In this document: positions 8,182-16,713 of the stretch, piece after piece
Position numbering within the stretch: the stretch's first letter is position 1
Layout of the letters: each line of letters starts with the position of its first letter
Assembly (NCBI GenBank): GCA_021780935.1
Contig: JAJXXT010000046.1
Coordinates: 19,175-83,174, forward strand
Direction of reading: 5' to 3'
Origin: Pseudomonadota bacterium
GTDB lineage: Bacteria; Pseudomonadota; Alphaproteobacteria; Acetobacterales; Acetobacteraceae
DNA length: 64,000 nt
Notes under the pieces: model-generated
Database searches by the model: none
What the model saw: only the letters and a program-made list of their open reading frames with translations
Told to the model about the DNA's origin: nothing
Program-made: the position numbers and the translations under genes

Positions 8182-9717
8182 TCACTCCGCGGCAATCCGC
8201 GCGCCGGCGCGCGGCTCGAAATCCTCGGGAAAATGGGTCAGCGCGCTCATCACGGGGTAGGGCGTGAAGCCGCCCAGCGCGCAGAGGGAGCCGAACTTCA
8301 TCGTGTGGCAGAGATCGGCGAGCAGCTCGCGCTGCGCCGCGGGCCGCACGCCCGCCAGCAGCCGGTCGATGACCTCAACGCCGCGTGTCGCGCCGATGCG
8401 GCACGGCGTGCATTTGCCGCAGCTTTCGATCCCGCAGAACTCCATCGCGAAGCGCGCCTGGCGTGCCATGTCCACCGTGTCGTCGAACACCACGACACCG
8501 CCGTGCCCGATCAGCCCGTCGCGCGCGGCGAAGGCCTCGTAGTCGAATTGTGTGTCGAACAGGGCAGGGGGGAAATAGGCGCCGAGCGGCCCGCCGACCT
8601 GCACCGCGCGCACGGCCCGCCCGCTCGCCGTGCCGCCACCGACACGCTCCACCAACTCGCCAAGCGTGAGGCCGAACGCGCATTCATAAAGCCCGCCATG
8701 GCGGATATTGCCAGCAAGCTGCACCGGCATCGTGCCCCGCGACCGCCCAATGCCGAAATCCCGGTAGGCGCCGGCACCCTCCGTCATGATCCACGGCACG
8801 GCGGCAAGCGAGATGACGTTGTTGATGACGGTGGGCTTGCCCCAAAGGCCGTGGATCGCCGGCAGTGGCGGCTTGGCGCGCACCATGCCGCGCCTGCCCT
8901 CCAGACTGTCGAGCAACGATGTCTCCTCGCCGCAGACATAGGCGCCGGCACCCACCCGTACCTCGAGCGCCACGCCGTTGAGCACGCCGTCGCGCTCGGC
9001 GATTCCGATCGCCTGACGCAGCGCCCTGATCGCGTGCGGGTATTCGGAACGCACATAGACATAGGCTTGCGATGCGCCGACGGCGAGAGCGGCGATCGCC
9101 ATGCCCTCGATGAGCAGGAACGGATCGCCCTCGATGATCATGCGGTCGGCGAAGGTGCCGGAATCACCCTCATCGGCGTTGCAGACGAGGTATTTCGTTT
9201 CGCTTTGCGCAGCGGCTGCGGTGCGCCACTTGATCCCCGTCGGGAACCCCGCGCCGCCGCGCCCGCGCAGCCCGGAGGCGATGATCGCCTCCACCGTCGC
9301 TTCAGGCCCGAGCGAGCGTGCCCGCGCGAGGCCCTTCCAGCCGCCATGCGCCGCGTAGTCCGCGGCCGAGAGCGGGTCGGTGATGCCGCAGCGCGTGAAA
9401 ACCAGCCGCGTCTGCTCGCGCAGAAACCCGATCGCCTCGACCGGCCCCAGCGCCTTGGCGTGGCCGCCGCCGTCGAGGATCGCGGCCAGTACACCCTCGG
9501 CGTCCTCGGGGCTGATCGGTCCGAAACCGATACGACCTGCTGCACTCGGCGCCTCCAGCAGCGGCTCCAGCCAGACCATGCCCCGCGTGCCGGTGCGCAC
9601 CAGGTCGAGCGTGACGCCGCGTGCCGCCGCGGCCGCCCTGAGTGCGGCGGCGACACGTTCCGCGCCCACCGCGATCGCGGCGGCATCGGCGGGCAGGTAG
9701 AGCCGCAACATACTCAT
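8182..9717 (-). CDS. fdsB: NAD-dependent formate dehydrogenase beta subunit (FMN, NADH site)
   Basis: 511 residues, ATG at 9717 overlapping the fdsG stop (ATGA). A NuoF-like diaphorase that passes electrons from formate to NAD+. After an N-terminal thioredoxin-like region without cluster cysteines (about 1-110), the FMN/NADH core shows GLRGRGGAGFPTG and CNADEGDSGTFADR. The [4Fe-4S] ligands are in ESCGKCTPCRIG plus a distal Cys in GSLCALGG. A second in-frame ATG at 9711 is also possible. Confidence 0.96.
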   Translation of the reverse strand: MSMLRLYLPADAAAIAVGAERVAAALRAAAAARGVTLDLVRTGTRGMVWLEPLLEAPSAAGRIGFGPISPEDAEGVLAAILDGGGHAKALGPVEAIGFLREQTRLVFTRCGITDPLSAADYAAHGGWKGLARARSLGPEATVEAIIASGLRGRGGAGFPTGIKWRTAAAAQSETKYLVCNADEGDSGTFADRMIIEGDPFLLIEGMAIAALAVGASQAYVYVRSEYPHAIRALRQAIGIAERDGVLNGVALEVRVGAGAYVCGEETSLLDSLEGRRGMVRAKPPLPAIHGLWGKPTVINNVISLAAVPWIMTEGAGAYRDFGIGRSRGTMPVQLAGNIRHGGLYECAFGLTLGELVERVGGGTASGRAVRAVQVGGPLGAYFPPALFDTQFDYEAFAARDGLIGHGGVVVFDDTVDMARQARFAMEFCGIESCGKCTPCRIGATRGVEVIDRLLAGVRPAAQRELLADLCHTMKFGSLCALGGFTPYPVMSALTHFPEDFEPRAGARIAAE

Positions 9718-10184
9718 GCCAGCTGCTCCAGCGTCGCTTCCAGGCGCTCGGTGTCGAGCCGCCCGAGCACCTCGCCGTCCAGCATCGCCGCCGGCGCACA
9801 GGCGCAAAGCCCGAGGCAGAACACCGGCTCCAATGTCAGCGCCCCGTCCGGCGTCGTCGCGTGCCACGCAAGGCCGCGCCGACGCTGCAGGCTTTCCGCC
9901 AGACGCTCGCCGCCCGCAGCCTGGCACGCCTCCGCCCGGCACAGGCGCAGCACGTGCCGACCCGGCGGGTGGCGCCGGAAATCATGATAGAAGCTGACGA
10001 TGCCATGCACCTCGGCACGGCTGAGGTTCAGCGCGGCGGCGACGAGCGGCTCGGCTGCGGCCGGGATATGGCCAAACACCCCCTGCAGCGCATGCAGAAT
10101 CGGCAGCGCCGCGCCCGGTTTATCGACATGCTCGGCGACGATCTGGCCCGCTCGCGCCTCGCTCCAGCGCTCGTATTCCGGCAC
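9714..10184 (-). CDS. fdsG: NAD-dependent formate dehydrogenase gamma subunit (NuoE-like [2Fe-2S])
   Basis: 156 residues from GTG at 10184. This start is preferred because a strong GGAGG lies 8 nt before it. A TTG at 10244 in the same frame would add 20 charged residues unlike the family. The thioredoxin-like ferredoxin fold holds one [2Fe-2S] cluster through C-x4-C (CRAEAC) and C-x3-C (CLGLC). First structural gene of the fds operon, downstream of the LysR gene. Confidence 0.92.
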   Translation of the reverse strand: MPEYERWSEARAGQIVAEHVDKPGAALPILHALQGVFGHIPAAAEPLVAAALNLSRAEVHGIVSFYHDFRRHPPGRHVLRLCRAEACQAAGGERLAESLQRRRGLAWHATTPDGALTLEPVFCLGLCACAPAAMLDGEVLGRLDTERLEATLEQLA

Positions 10185-10244
10185 CGGCGCTTCCTCCGTT
10201 CTTTCTTCCTTCCATTCTTGGGTGCGAGTGGCCCGGAATTTCAA

Positions 10245-10301
10245 GGCCGCTCTTCCGTAGAGCGATAGAAAAATCCAATGAAGGGAGCGGCCGGTCCGCT
10301 C
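10245..10301 (-). promoter_or_regulatory. fds operon leader with competing hairpins
   Basis: In transcript order the 57-nt gap between the LysR gene and fdsG holds GAGCGG (10301-10296), GGCCGCTC (10292-10285) and GAGCGGCC (10252-10245). The middle segment can pair with either neighbour (6 or 8 bp), so the two hairpins exclude each other. A small nested hairpin GCTCT/AGAGC lies at 10249-10263. A TTTTT run follows the first hairpin at distance. The arrangement resembles an attenuator or a way to uncouple regulator from enzyme expression. No function has been shown. Confidence 0.35.
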
Positions 10302-11198
10302 TCAATTCAAGCCGCGCGCCGCGACGAAGCGCCTGGCCTCGGCCAGCAGCGCCGCGGTCAGCGGCGTCAGCGGTTCGCGCTGCGGGTAGATCAGCCCCAC
10401 GGTCGGCGGCGGACGCGTGTCCGCGATCGGGATCGCGGCAAGCCGGCTCGACATGTCGAGCTGGTCCACCAGCACCGCCGGCAGCACGCCGGCCCATTGC
10501 CCGGTGCGCACATGCGACAGCACGGCCAGCATGGAATCCGATTGCAGCGCCGGCGCCGGCTCCACGCCGACGTCGCGCAGCGCCGCGTCGATGATGCGCC
10601 GGTTCTGCATGTCAGGGGTCAGCAGCGCCAGCGGCAGATCCGCGAGCTGCCGCCAGGTGACCGAGGGCGCGCTCGCCAGCTCGTGCCCGGCCGCGACCAC
10701 CAGCCGATAGACCTCGTGATACAGCGCCAGGGTGCGCACGCGTCCCACCGGTTCGCGATCGAGATAAGACAGCCCGACATCCGTTTCGAGGTTTTCGAGC
10801 TGGCCGAGAATCTCAATCGAGGTGCGCGACAGGATGGAGAACGAAACATTGGGGTGCGCCAGCCGGAACGGCTCCGTCAGCGCCGTCACCATGGGCAGCG
10901 CGGTCGGGATGACGGACAGGCGCAGATGCCCGGCAAGCCCGGTCTTGAGTGCGCGGATCTCGTCGCGCAGCGCCTGCGTATCGCCGACGATCCGCCGCGC
11001 CCAGTCGAGCGTGCGCTGGCCCTCCGGCGTGAAGCCGATGAAGCGGCTGCCACGCTGCACGAGCAGAACGCCGAGCTGGCCTTCGAGCTGCTTGATCCCC
11101 GCCGAGAGCGTCGGCTGCGTCACGCCGCAACTGTCGGCGGCGCGGCCGAAATGCTGCTCGCGAGCGAGCGCGATGAGATAGGCGAGCTTGTCGATCAC
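10302..11198 (-). CDS. fdsR: LysR-family regulator of the formate dehydrogenase operon
   Basis: 298 residues. The winged helix is at about 1-60 (EQHFGRAADSCGVTQPTLSA), and the effector-binding domain spans about 90-295. It lies directly upstream of fdsGBA-fdhD-fdsD on the same strand, the place held by FdsR in other formate-oxidising bacteria. The gene name rests on that position and the family. Co-orientation rather than divergence means it may be co-transcribed with the operon it controls. Confidence 0.85.
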   Translation of the reverse strand: MIDKLAYLIALAREQHFGRAADSCGVTQPTLSAGIKQLEGQLGVLLVQRGSRFIGFTPEGQRTLDWARRIVGDTQALRDEIRALKTGLAGHLRLSVIPTALPMVTALTEPFRLAHPNVSFSILSRTSIEILGQLENLETDVGLSYLDREPVGRVRTLALYHEVYRLVVAAGHELASAPSVTWRQLADLPLALLTPDMQNRRIIDAALRDVGVEPAPALQSDSMLAVLSHVRTGQWAGVLPAVLVDQLDMSSRLAAIPIADTRPPPTVGLIYPQREPLTPLTAALLAEARRFVAARGLN

Positions 11199-11260
11199 GC
11201 CCTTCTCACCGTCGCGCCCACCCCGCGGTCAGGCGCGCCGCTTCCTTCGGGTGACGGGCC

Positions 11261-11285
11261 GCCGGCCGCGCGCGATGGGGCCGGC
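11261..11285 (-). terminator. Hairpin directly after clpA
   Basis: GCCGGCC (11261-11267) and GGCCGGC (11279-11285) form a perfect 7-bp stem with an 11-nt loop that begins right after the clpA stop. There is no U-run, so it may stabilise the 3' end or act as a weak terminator rather than a classic intrinsic one. Confidence 0.35.
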
Positions 11286-13643
11286 CTATCCGGCGGTCTC
11301 CGGCTCGCGCTCGGTCTCGCCGCCATCGTTCTCGCCGCCATCGGCCTCGCTGGCCGGCCGCGGCAGCGCCGGCAGCGCCTCGGCGAACTCGAAGGCGAGC
11401 TTGCCGTCGGCCACCGTCACCTTCACGGCACCGCCCTTCAGCAGCCGCCCGAACAGCAACTCGTCGGCCAGCGGCTTCTTGATGTGCTCCTGGATGACGC
11501 GGGCAAGCGGGCGGGCGCCATAGAGCCGGTCATAGCCACGCTCTGCCAGCCACTCCTTCGCGGCGGAGGACATCTCGATGGTGACGTTGCGGTCGGCGAG
11601 CTGCGCCTCAAGCTGCATGACGAATTTCTCGACCACGCGCGCCACGATCTCGGGCGTCAGCCCCGCGAACGGGATCACCGCGTCGAGCCGGTTGCGGAAC
11701 TCCGGCGTGAACAGGCGGCGCACCGCGTCCTCGTCCTCGCCCTCGCGCACCTCGCGCCCGAAGCCGATCGCCTCGCGCGCCATGTCGGACGCGCCGGCAT
11801 TGGTCGTCATGATCAGGATGACGTTGCGAAAGTCCACCGTCTTGGCGTTGTGGTCGGTCAGCTTCCCGTGGTCCATGACCTGCAGCAGGATGTTGAACAG
11901 GTCCGGATGCGCCTTCTCGATCTCGTCGAGCAGCAGCACCGCGTGCGGGTGCTGGTCGATCGCGTCGGTCAGCATGCCGCCCTGGTCGAACCCGACATAG
12001 CCCGGCGGCGCGCCGATCAGGCGAGAGACGGAGTGCCGCTCCATGTACTCGCTCATGTCGAAACGAATCAGCTCGATGCCGAGCGTGGAGGCAAGCTGGC
12101 GCGCCACCTCCGTCTTGCCGACGCCGGTGGGGCCGGAGAACAGATAGTTGCCGATCGGCTTTTCCGGGTCGCGCAGCCCGGCACGGGAGAGCTTGATCGC
12201 GGCGGCGAGCGCCTCGATCGCGCGATCCTGGCCGAACACCATGGAACGCAGGTCGCGCTCCAGGTTGCGCAGCGTCTCCTTGTCGTCGGCGGAGACGGAT
12301 TTCGGCGGAATGCGTGCGATCTTCGCGACGATCTCCTCGACGTCGCGCAGCGTCACCGTCTTGCGCCGCTTGCCCTCGGGCAGCAGCATGCGCGAGGCGC
12401 CGACCTCGTCGATCACGTCGATCGCCTTGTCCGGCAGCTTGCGGTCGTGGATGTATTTGGCCGAAAGCTCCACCGCGGCGCGGATCGCCTCGTCGGTGTA
12501 GCGAACCTTGTGGTGTTTTTCGTAATTGACCTTGAGCCCGCGCAAGATCTTGACCGTGTCCTCGAGCGTCGGCTCGTTGACGTCGATCTTCTGGAACCGC
12601 CGTACCAGCGCGCGGTCCTTCTCGAAGTAGTTGCGGAACTCCTTATAGGTCGTGCTGCCGATGCAGCGCAGCGTGCCGGAGGCGAGCGCCGGCTTGAGCA
12701 GGTTCGAGGCATCCATCGCGCCGCCGGAGGTGGCGCCGGCGCCGATCACGGTATGGATCTCGTCGATGAACAGCACCGCGGAGGGTTGTGCTTCCAACTC
12801 GTTCACCACCGCCTTGAGCCGCTCCTCGAAATCGCCGCGATAGCGCGTGCCGGCCAGCAGCGCGCCCATGTCGAGTGCGTAGATCGTGGACTTGGACAGC
12901 ACCTCCGGCACCTCGCCCTCGACGATGCGCTTGGCCAGGCCCTCGGCGATCGCGGTTTTGCCGACGCCGGGATCGCCGACATAGAGCGGGTTGTTCTTGG
13001 TGCGGCGGCAAAGGATCTGGATCGTCCGCTCGATCTCGGTATCGCGCCCGATCAGCGGGTCGATTTTGCCCGCCATCGCCTTCTTGTTGAGGTTCACGCA
13101 ATAGGTCGAGAGCGCGTCCTGGCCGCGCCGCGAGGGTTTCTCCTCACGCTCGCCCTCGGCGTGTCCGTTCTCGGTCGAGCCCTGCACCGGGCGCTGCTGG
13201 CTGCGGCCCGGCGACTTGGCGATGCCGTGGCTGATGAAGTTGACGGCATCGAGCCGCGTCATGTCCTGGGTCTGGAGGAAATAGACGGCGTGGCTCTCAC
13301 GCTCGCTGAACAGCGCCACCAGCACATTGGCGCCGGTCACCTCGTCGCGGCCGGATGACTGCACGTGGATCGCCGCCCGCTGCACCACGCGCTGGAAGCC
13401 GGCGGTGGGCTTCGGGTCACCGGGCCGGTCGGTCGCCAGGCCCGCGAGATCCTTGTCGAGAAACTCGGTGAGATCGGCGCGCAGCTTGTCGAGGTCGACA
13501 CCGCAGGCGCGCAGCACCGTGGCCGCGTCGGAATCCTCGGTCAGCCCCAGCAGCAGATGCTCGAGCGTCGCGTATTCATGGCGGCGTTCGCTCGCGAGAC
13601 CGAGCGAGCGGTGCAGTGTCTGTTCGAGGTTGCGTGACAGCAT
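11286..13643 (-). CDS. clpA: ATP-dependent Clp protease ATP-binding subunit ClpA
   Basis: 785 residues, the usual ClpA length. AAA+ unfoldase that feeds substrates, including N-degron proteins brought by ClpS, into ClpP. Two N-terminal Clp_N repeats (about 1-145) precede the first ATPase module (Walker [14 protein letters not shown]; Walker [10 protein letters not shown]) and the second ([24 protein letters not shown]). No ClpB-type middle coiled coil. clpS lies upstream on the same strand after a long gap; clpP is not in the window. Confidence 0.97.
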   Translation of the reverse strand: MLSRNLEQTLHRSLGLASERRHEYATLEHLLLGLTEDSDAATVLRACGVDLDKLRADLTEFLDKDLAGLATDRPGDPKPTAGFQRVVQRAAIHVQSSGRDEVTGANVLVALFSERESHAVYFLQTQDMTRLDAVNFISHGIAKSPGRSQQRPVQGSTENGHAEGEREEKPSRRGQDALSTYCVNLNKKAMAGKIDPLIGRDTEIERTIQILCRRTKNNPLYVGDPGVGKTAIAEGLAKRIVEGEVPEVLSKSTIYALDMGALLAGTRYRGDFEERLKAVVNELEAQPSAVLFIDEIHTVIGAGATSGGAMDASNLLKPALASGTLRCIGSTTYKEFRNYFEKDRALVRRFQKIDVNEPTLEDTVKILRGLKVNYEKHHKVRYTDEAIRAAVELSAKYIHDRKLPDKAIDVIDEVGASRMLLPEGKRRKTVTLRDVEEIVAKIARIPPKSVSADDKETLRNLERDLRSMVFGQDRAIEALAAAIKLSRAGLRDPEKPIGNYLFSGPTGVGKTEVARQLASTLGIELIRFDMSEYMERHSVSRLIGAPPGYVGFDQGGMLTDAIDQHPHAVLLLDEIEKAHPDLFNILLQVMDHGKLTDHNAKTVDFRNVILIMTTNAGASDMAREAIGFGREVREGEDEDAVRRLFTPEFRNRLDAVIPFAGLTPEIVARVVEKFVMQLEAQLADRNVTIEMSSAAKEWLAERGYDRLYGARPLARVIQEHIKKPLADELLFGRLLKGGAVKVTVADGKLAFEFAEALPALPRPASEADGGENDGGETEREPETAG

Positions 13644-14026
13644 GAGTCCGCTGCTCCATGGGTAAGAATGCCCGCTTGCGCGGGAAGGGTAGCAACTGGT
13701 CGGCCACGTTTCGGGTTGCCCAGTTTGTTTGGCCGCCCGATTTTTGGCGTCCTCGGCAAGGCGCTCAGCTCAGCGGACGAATCCCGTTTGCGTAAACCCC
13801 GGCTCCGTAAGCCCGGCTGGTCCAGGCAGCGCCGCTACGGCAGATCGGGCTTCGGCAAACCAGCCTTCGCTTATCGGGATCATCCCGCCACTTCGCGCCT
13901 CACGCCAGCACATTCGTATGCCAGAGATGATTTTTCGTAGACCGGCGCGCCAGCCCCGACGGATGGCCGGCTTGCGACCCGTCGTTTGCCCCCGGCAGAT
14001 GGCGGCCGTTCACCACGTTGTGCGCG
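13644..14026. other. 383-nt gap between clpS and clpA, no gene recognised
   Basis: Less GC-rich than its surroundings. It holds a small hairpin, CCCGC-TTGC-GCGGG, just before clpA, and several loosely repeated GGGYTTACG/GTTTACGCAAAC-like stretches around 13790-13860. An open frame on the plus strand (13668-13940) has no family resemblance and biased composition. No convincing -35/-10 pair was found for clpA. It may be a degraded repeat or an untranslated leader. Confidence 0.4.
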
Positions 14027-14398
14027 CTATTCTTTCTCGATCGTGCATTGCAGCGGGTGCTGGTTCTGGCGGGCCAGATCCATTACCTGCGCCACCTTGG
14101 TCTCCGCGACCTCATAGGTGAACACGCCGCACACCCCTACGCCGCGGCGATGCACGTGCAGCATGATGCGTGTCGCTTCTTCGCGCGTCTTCTGAAAAAA
14201 GCGTTCCAGCACGTGCACGACGAACTCCATCGGCGTGTAGTCGTCGTTGAGCATCAGCACCTTGTACATCGCGGGCTTACGTGTCTTCGGCCGCGTTTTG
14301 ACCACCACCCCGGTGGCGGGATTGTTGCCGCGCTCGTCGCCGCGTCCGTTGCCGGGTGGTGCGCCCGGCGGTTCTTCACGATTGGGATCGTCGCTCAT
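14027..14398 (-). CDS. clpS: ATP-dependent Clp protease adaptor ClpS
   Basis: 123 residues from ATG at 14398 ([11 protein letters not shown]). The longer open frame upstream lacks family similarity. The ClpS core starts near residue 40. It has the N-degron pocket region [20 protein letters not shown] and the conserved [13 protein letters not shown] segment. It delivers proteins with bulky hydrophobic N-terminal residues to ClpA. The N-terminal tail is Pro/Gly/Glu-rich and presumably flexible. Confidence 0.96.
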   Translation of the reverse strand: MSDDPNREEPPGAPPGNGRGDERGNNPATGVVVKTRPKTRKPAMYKVLMLNDDYTPMEFVVHVLERFFQKTREEATRIMLHVHRRGVGVCGVFTYEVAETKVAQVMDLARQNQHPLQCTIEKE

Positions 14399-14511
14399 GC
14401 CTGCCTCATGCCAGAGCATATCGGATGTAGGGGCCCGTAGAAAAGGACCTCCGGCACGGATACCGGCGGAGGCTGGCATGTCCGGGGCGATCAGAATCGA
14501 TTAAATGCGAA

Positions 14512-14539
14512 GAGGCCCGGGGGGGGAATCCCGGGCCTC
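14512..14539 (-). terminator. Terminator of the phasin gene
   Basis: Perfect 10-bp stem GAGGCCCGGG / CCCGGGCCTC with an 8-nt loop, 54 nt after the phasin stop. On the minus strand it is followed by a moderately T-rich stretch (TTCGCATTTAATC). It separates the phasin transcript from clpS. Confidence 0.7.
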
Positions 14540-14592
14540 CGGCGTGCGTCCCTCCAGGGGAGGATAAGGAGGGACGGTCGAACCTCGCCGTG

Positions 14593-15060
14593 TTAGGCGG
14601 CGCGGCCGAACTTCTCCACCACGAGCGTCACGCGGGCAGCGATCGGCGCCATCGTCTGCTCCGCCAGCTTGAGCGAGGCGTCCGTCAGCTTGCCGGTCTC
14701 GGCGACGGCCTTCTCGACCGAGTCGCGCGCCAGCGTCGCCTGCAGGTCCATGGCCTCCTTGAGCGACTTCACGCCCGTCAGCGCCTTGATGGTGGCAACC
14801 GTGGCGTCGATCTGCGCCTGCGCGGTGGCGGCAACGGTCTTGCCGATATCCTGCACGCCGGTCGCCCAGATCTGGCCGGACTTCACCATCGCCTCGACAT
14901 TGCCCTGGCCAAAGCTCAGGAACTCTTCCGCTGACTTCATCGCCTTCTCCATGTTCGCCTTGTACTCCGCCGGCGCCTTCGCGAAGCCGGCCATCGGGTT
15001 GGTGGGGGTAGCCGCCTCGGTCACGTCAAGAGCCGGGGTGCCGTTCTTTTTCATCGCCAT
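14593..15060 (-). CDS. Phasin (polyhydroxyalkanoate granule-associated protein)
   Basis: 155 residues, mostly amphipathic helix with no membrane segment. The phasin_2 pattern is clear: EFLSFGQGNVEAMVKSGQIW followed by an Ala/Lys/Glu-rich helix to about residue 145. Phasins coat the surface of PHA granules and limit coalescence. It stands alone, with its own promoter and terminator. Lys/Ala-rich content and a strong promoter-like element fit the high expression usual for this family. Confidence 0.92.
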   Translation of the reverse strand: MAMKKNGTPALDVTEAATPTNPMAGFAKAPAEYKANMEKAMKSAEEFLSFGQGNVEAMVKSGQIWATGVQDIGKTVAATAQAQIDATVATIKALTGVKSLKEAMDLQATLARDSVEKAVAETGKLTDASLKLAEQTMAPIAARVTLVVEKFGRAA

Positions 15061-15224
15061 CGTTTTCTCCTCGGCCCGTTCGGCTTGTACCGCTCTGGCC
15101 CTGTGTTCCCTGGTTCCGCGGATCGGTGCTGTCCTCGTCCCCCGTCGTCGTGTGGGGGGAAGCCGCTTTCCACGGTCGTATCGTCGTTCGTCCTGCTCCG
15201 CGGCGTCCTCGTTTGGACGTCATG

Positions 15225-15238
15225 TTGCGATGCAGCAA
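15225..15238. promoter_or_regulatory. TTGC dyad over the phasin transcription start
   Basis: TTGCGATGCAGCAA has arms TTGC/GCAA around TGCA and lies just downstream of the predicted phasin -10, about where transcription would start. TGC-rich operators upstream of phaP are known for PhaR-type repressors in other bacteria; assigning this site to PhaR is inference. Confidence 0.4.
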
Positions 15239-15242
15239 AGCG

Positions 15243-15271
15243 GATTTATGCAACGGGATACCGAAGGTCAA
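15243..15271 (-). promoter_or_regulatory. Probable sigma-70 promoter of the phasin gene
   Basis: On the minus strand, -35 TTGACC (15271-15266), 17-nt spacer, -10 TAAATC (15248-15243, or ATAAAT with a 16-nt spacer). Transcription would start near 15236, giving a leader of roughly 175 nt before the phasin ATG. Confidence 0.5.
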
Positions 15272-15281
15272 GGGAAATTTG

Positions 15282-15291
15282 TGCGTCGCAA
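15282..15291. promoter_or_regulatory. Second TTGCGAYGCA element upstream of the phasin -35
   Basis: On the minus strand this reads TTGCGACGCA. It matches TTGCGATGCA at 15225-15234 in 9 of 10 positions and is inverted relative to it. The two copies bracket the promoter at about 57 nt separation. Confidence 0.35.
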
Positions 15292-15450
15292 CATAAACCG
15301 CCGCCCCGGCCATCCGAGCGATCTCGATCGGACACCGGAATATTCGGTTGTTTATCCGATAACTCATTCAATTTGAGAGACTTTACCTCTGGACACAAAA
15401 CAACGGACGGGCCTAGGGTCTGCGCTGCATTCAAGGGAGACCTGCTGGAC

Positions 15451-16707
15451 ATGGGCTTGGTGGGAATGGCTGCCTGGTCACGAGCGCGCGGCACGTTACT
15501 GGGCCTGGGGCTGGTGATCGCCGCCTGCCTGTTGGCGACGCCTGCCCGGGCGCAGATCGGCTCCTCCCGCTACGCCTCGATCGTCATCGTGGCCGGCACC
15601 GGGCGGGTGCTCTCCGCGACCAATCCCGATGCGCCGCGGATCCCCGCCAGCCTGACCAAGTTGATGACACTCTACATGACGTTCGAGGCGTTGCGCGACC
15701 GCCGCATCACGCTCAACGAGCTGGTGCCGGTCTCGGAGCACTGCGCGTCGATGGAGCCGGTCAAGCTAGGCCTGATCCCCGGCGTCACCAGGCTGACCGT
15801 TCGCAACGCGATCCTCGGCATGGTCACGCTCTCAGCCAACGACGCGGCCTGCGCGATCGGCGAAATGCTCGCCGGCGGCAGCGAGGCGCGTTTCGCGCAG
15901 ATGATGACGTTGCGCGCGCGCGGCCTCGGCATGACCCATACGATCTATCGCAACGCTTCCGGCCTGCCGACGCCGCAAAATCTCACCACGGTGCGCGACA
16001 TCGCCACCCTCGCGCGCCATCTGATCTACGATTTCCCCGGCTACTATCATTACTTTTCGGTCCGCAGCTTCGTCTTCCACGGCCGCACCATCGACGGGCA
16101 CGACGATCTGCTCGGCACCTATCCCGGCGTTGACGGCCTCAAGACCGGGTTCACGGATCTCTCGGGCTTCAATCTTGCCACGTCATCGGTGCGCGGCGGT
16201 GTGCGGCTGATCGGCGTGGTGGTCGGCTTCACTCATCCGTGGACCCGCGACAACGATATGCGCCACCTGCTCAATGCCGGTTTCCGCACGGTCGGCGTGC
16301 TGCCGGGCGGCCCGACGCTGCACCTCGTCTCGCGGGCGATGGCGGCGACGATGCCGCGCCCGCCCGTGCTGGCTCGGCCCGTCATGCGCGCCCCCGTGGC
16401 GCCCCATCCCGTGATGGTGGCGAGCCTGGTGCATCGGCCGGCGCCGGCGCGCACGGTGCAACGCCCGGCCGGGCCGCCGAGCTGGCTGGTGAACGTCGGC
16501 GCCTATTCCAGCTGGCCCGCGGCACAGCATGCCGCCATCGTCGCCCACAGCGTGCTGGGCACCGGCATGATCCGCGTGGTTCCGGCCGGCTCGCCGGCGC
16601 ACCGGCTCTGGGGCGCGCAGCTCACCGGGTTCAACTACGGCGCGGCTGAAGGCGCGTGCCGGCAGATCGTGCAACATCGCCTGCCCTGCGAGCCGGCGCA
16701 CTCCTGA
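15451..16707 (+). CDS. D-alanyl-D-alanine carboxypeptidase with SPOR-like C-terminus
   Basis: 418 residues from ATG at 15451 (ATG at 15466 is an alternative). A signal peptide spans about 1-34 (ALATPARA-like cleavage region near ATPARAQ). Peptidase S11 motifs: SLTK (S67, K70), SAN (128-130) and KTG (231-233). It trims the terminal D-Ala of peptidoglycan pentapeptides in the periplasm. A Pro-rich linker (about 300-345) leads to a C-terminal module WLVNVGAYSSWPAAQHAA resembling a SPOR domain, which would target it to denuded septal glycan. Next to mipZ, so a division role is plausible. Confidence 0.93.
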   Translation: MGLVGMAAWSRARGTLLGLGLVIAACLLATPARAQIGSSRYASIVIVAGTGRVLSATNPDAPRIPASLTKLMTLYMTFEALRDRRITLNELVPVSEHCASMEPVKLGLIPGVTRLTVRNAILGMVTLSANDAACAIGEMLAGGSEARFAQMMTLRARGLGMTHTIYRNASGLPTPQNLTTVRDIATLARHLIYDFPGYYHYFSVRSFVFHGRTIDGHDDLLGTYPGVDGLKTGFTDLSGFNLATSSVRGGVRLIGVVVGFTHPWTRDNDMRHLLNAGFRTVGVLPGGPTLHLVSRAMAATMPRPPVLARPVMRAPVAPHPVMVASLVHRPAPARTVQRPAGPPSWLVNVGAYSSWPAAQHAAIVAHSVLGTGMIRVVPAGSPAHRLWGAQLTGFNYGAAEGACRQIVQHRLPCEPAHS

Positions 16708-16713
16708 GCCGCC

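Larger units (their letters stand above)
15061..15450. promoter_or_regulatory. 390-nt divergent control region between phasin and D,D-carboxypeptidase
   Basis: Carries the phasin promoter (15243-15271) and two TTGCGAYGCA-type elements. The right half (15330-15410) is AT-rich, with GTTGTTTATCCGATAAC at 15348-15364 and other AT tracts that could hold the carboxypeptidase promoter, though no clean hexamer pair is seen. No gene is recognised within it. Confidence 0.5.

Noticed and set aside
10278..13358. Plus-strand open frame of about 1,026 codons opposite the LysR and clpA genes
   Set aside because: Antisense shadow typical of high-GC codon bias: His/Arg/Gln-rich, no motif, no ribosome site, and clpA is unambiguous on the other strand.
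13668..13940. 90-codon plus-strand frame in the clpS-clpA gap
   Set aside because: Arg/Pro/Gly-biased, no ribosome site and no family. Kept only as part of the unexplained gap.
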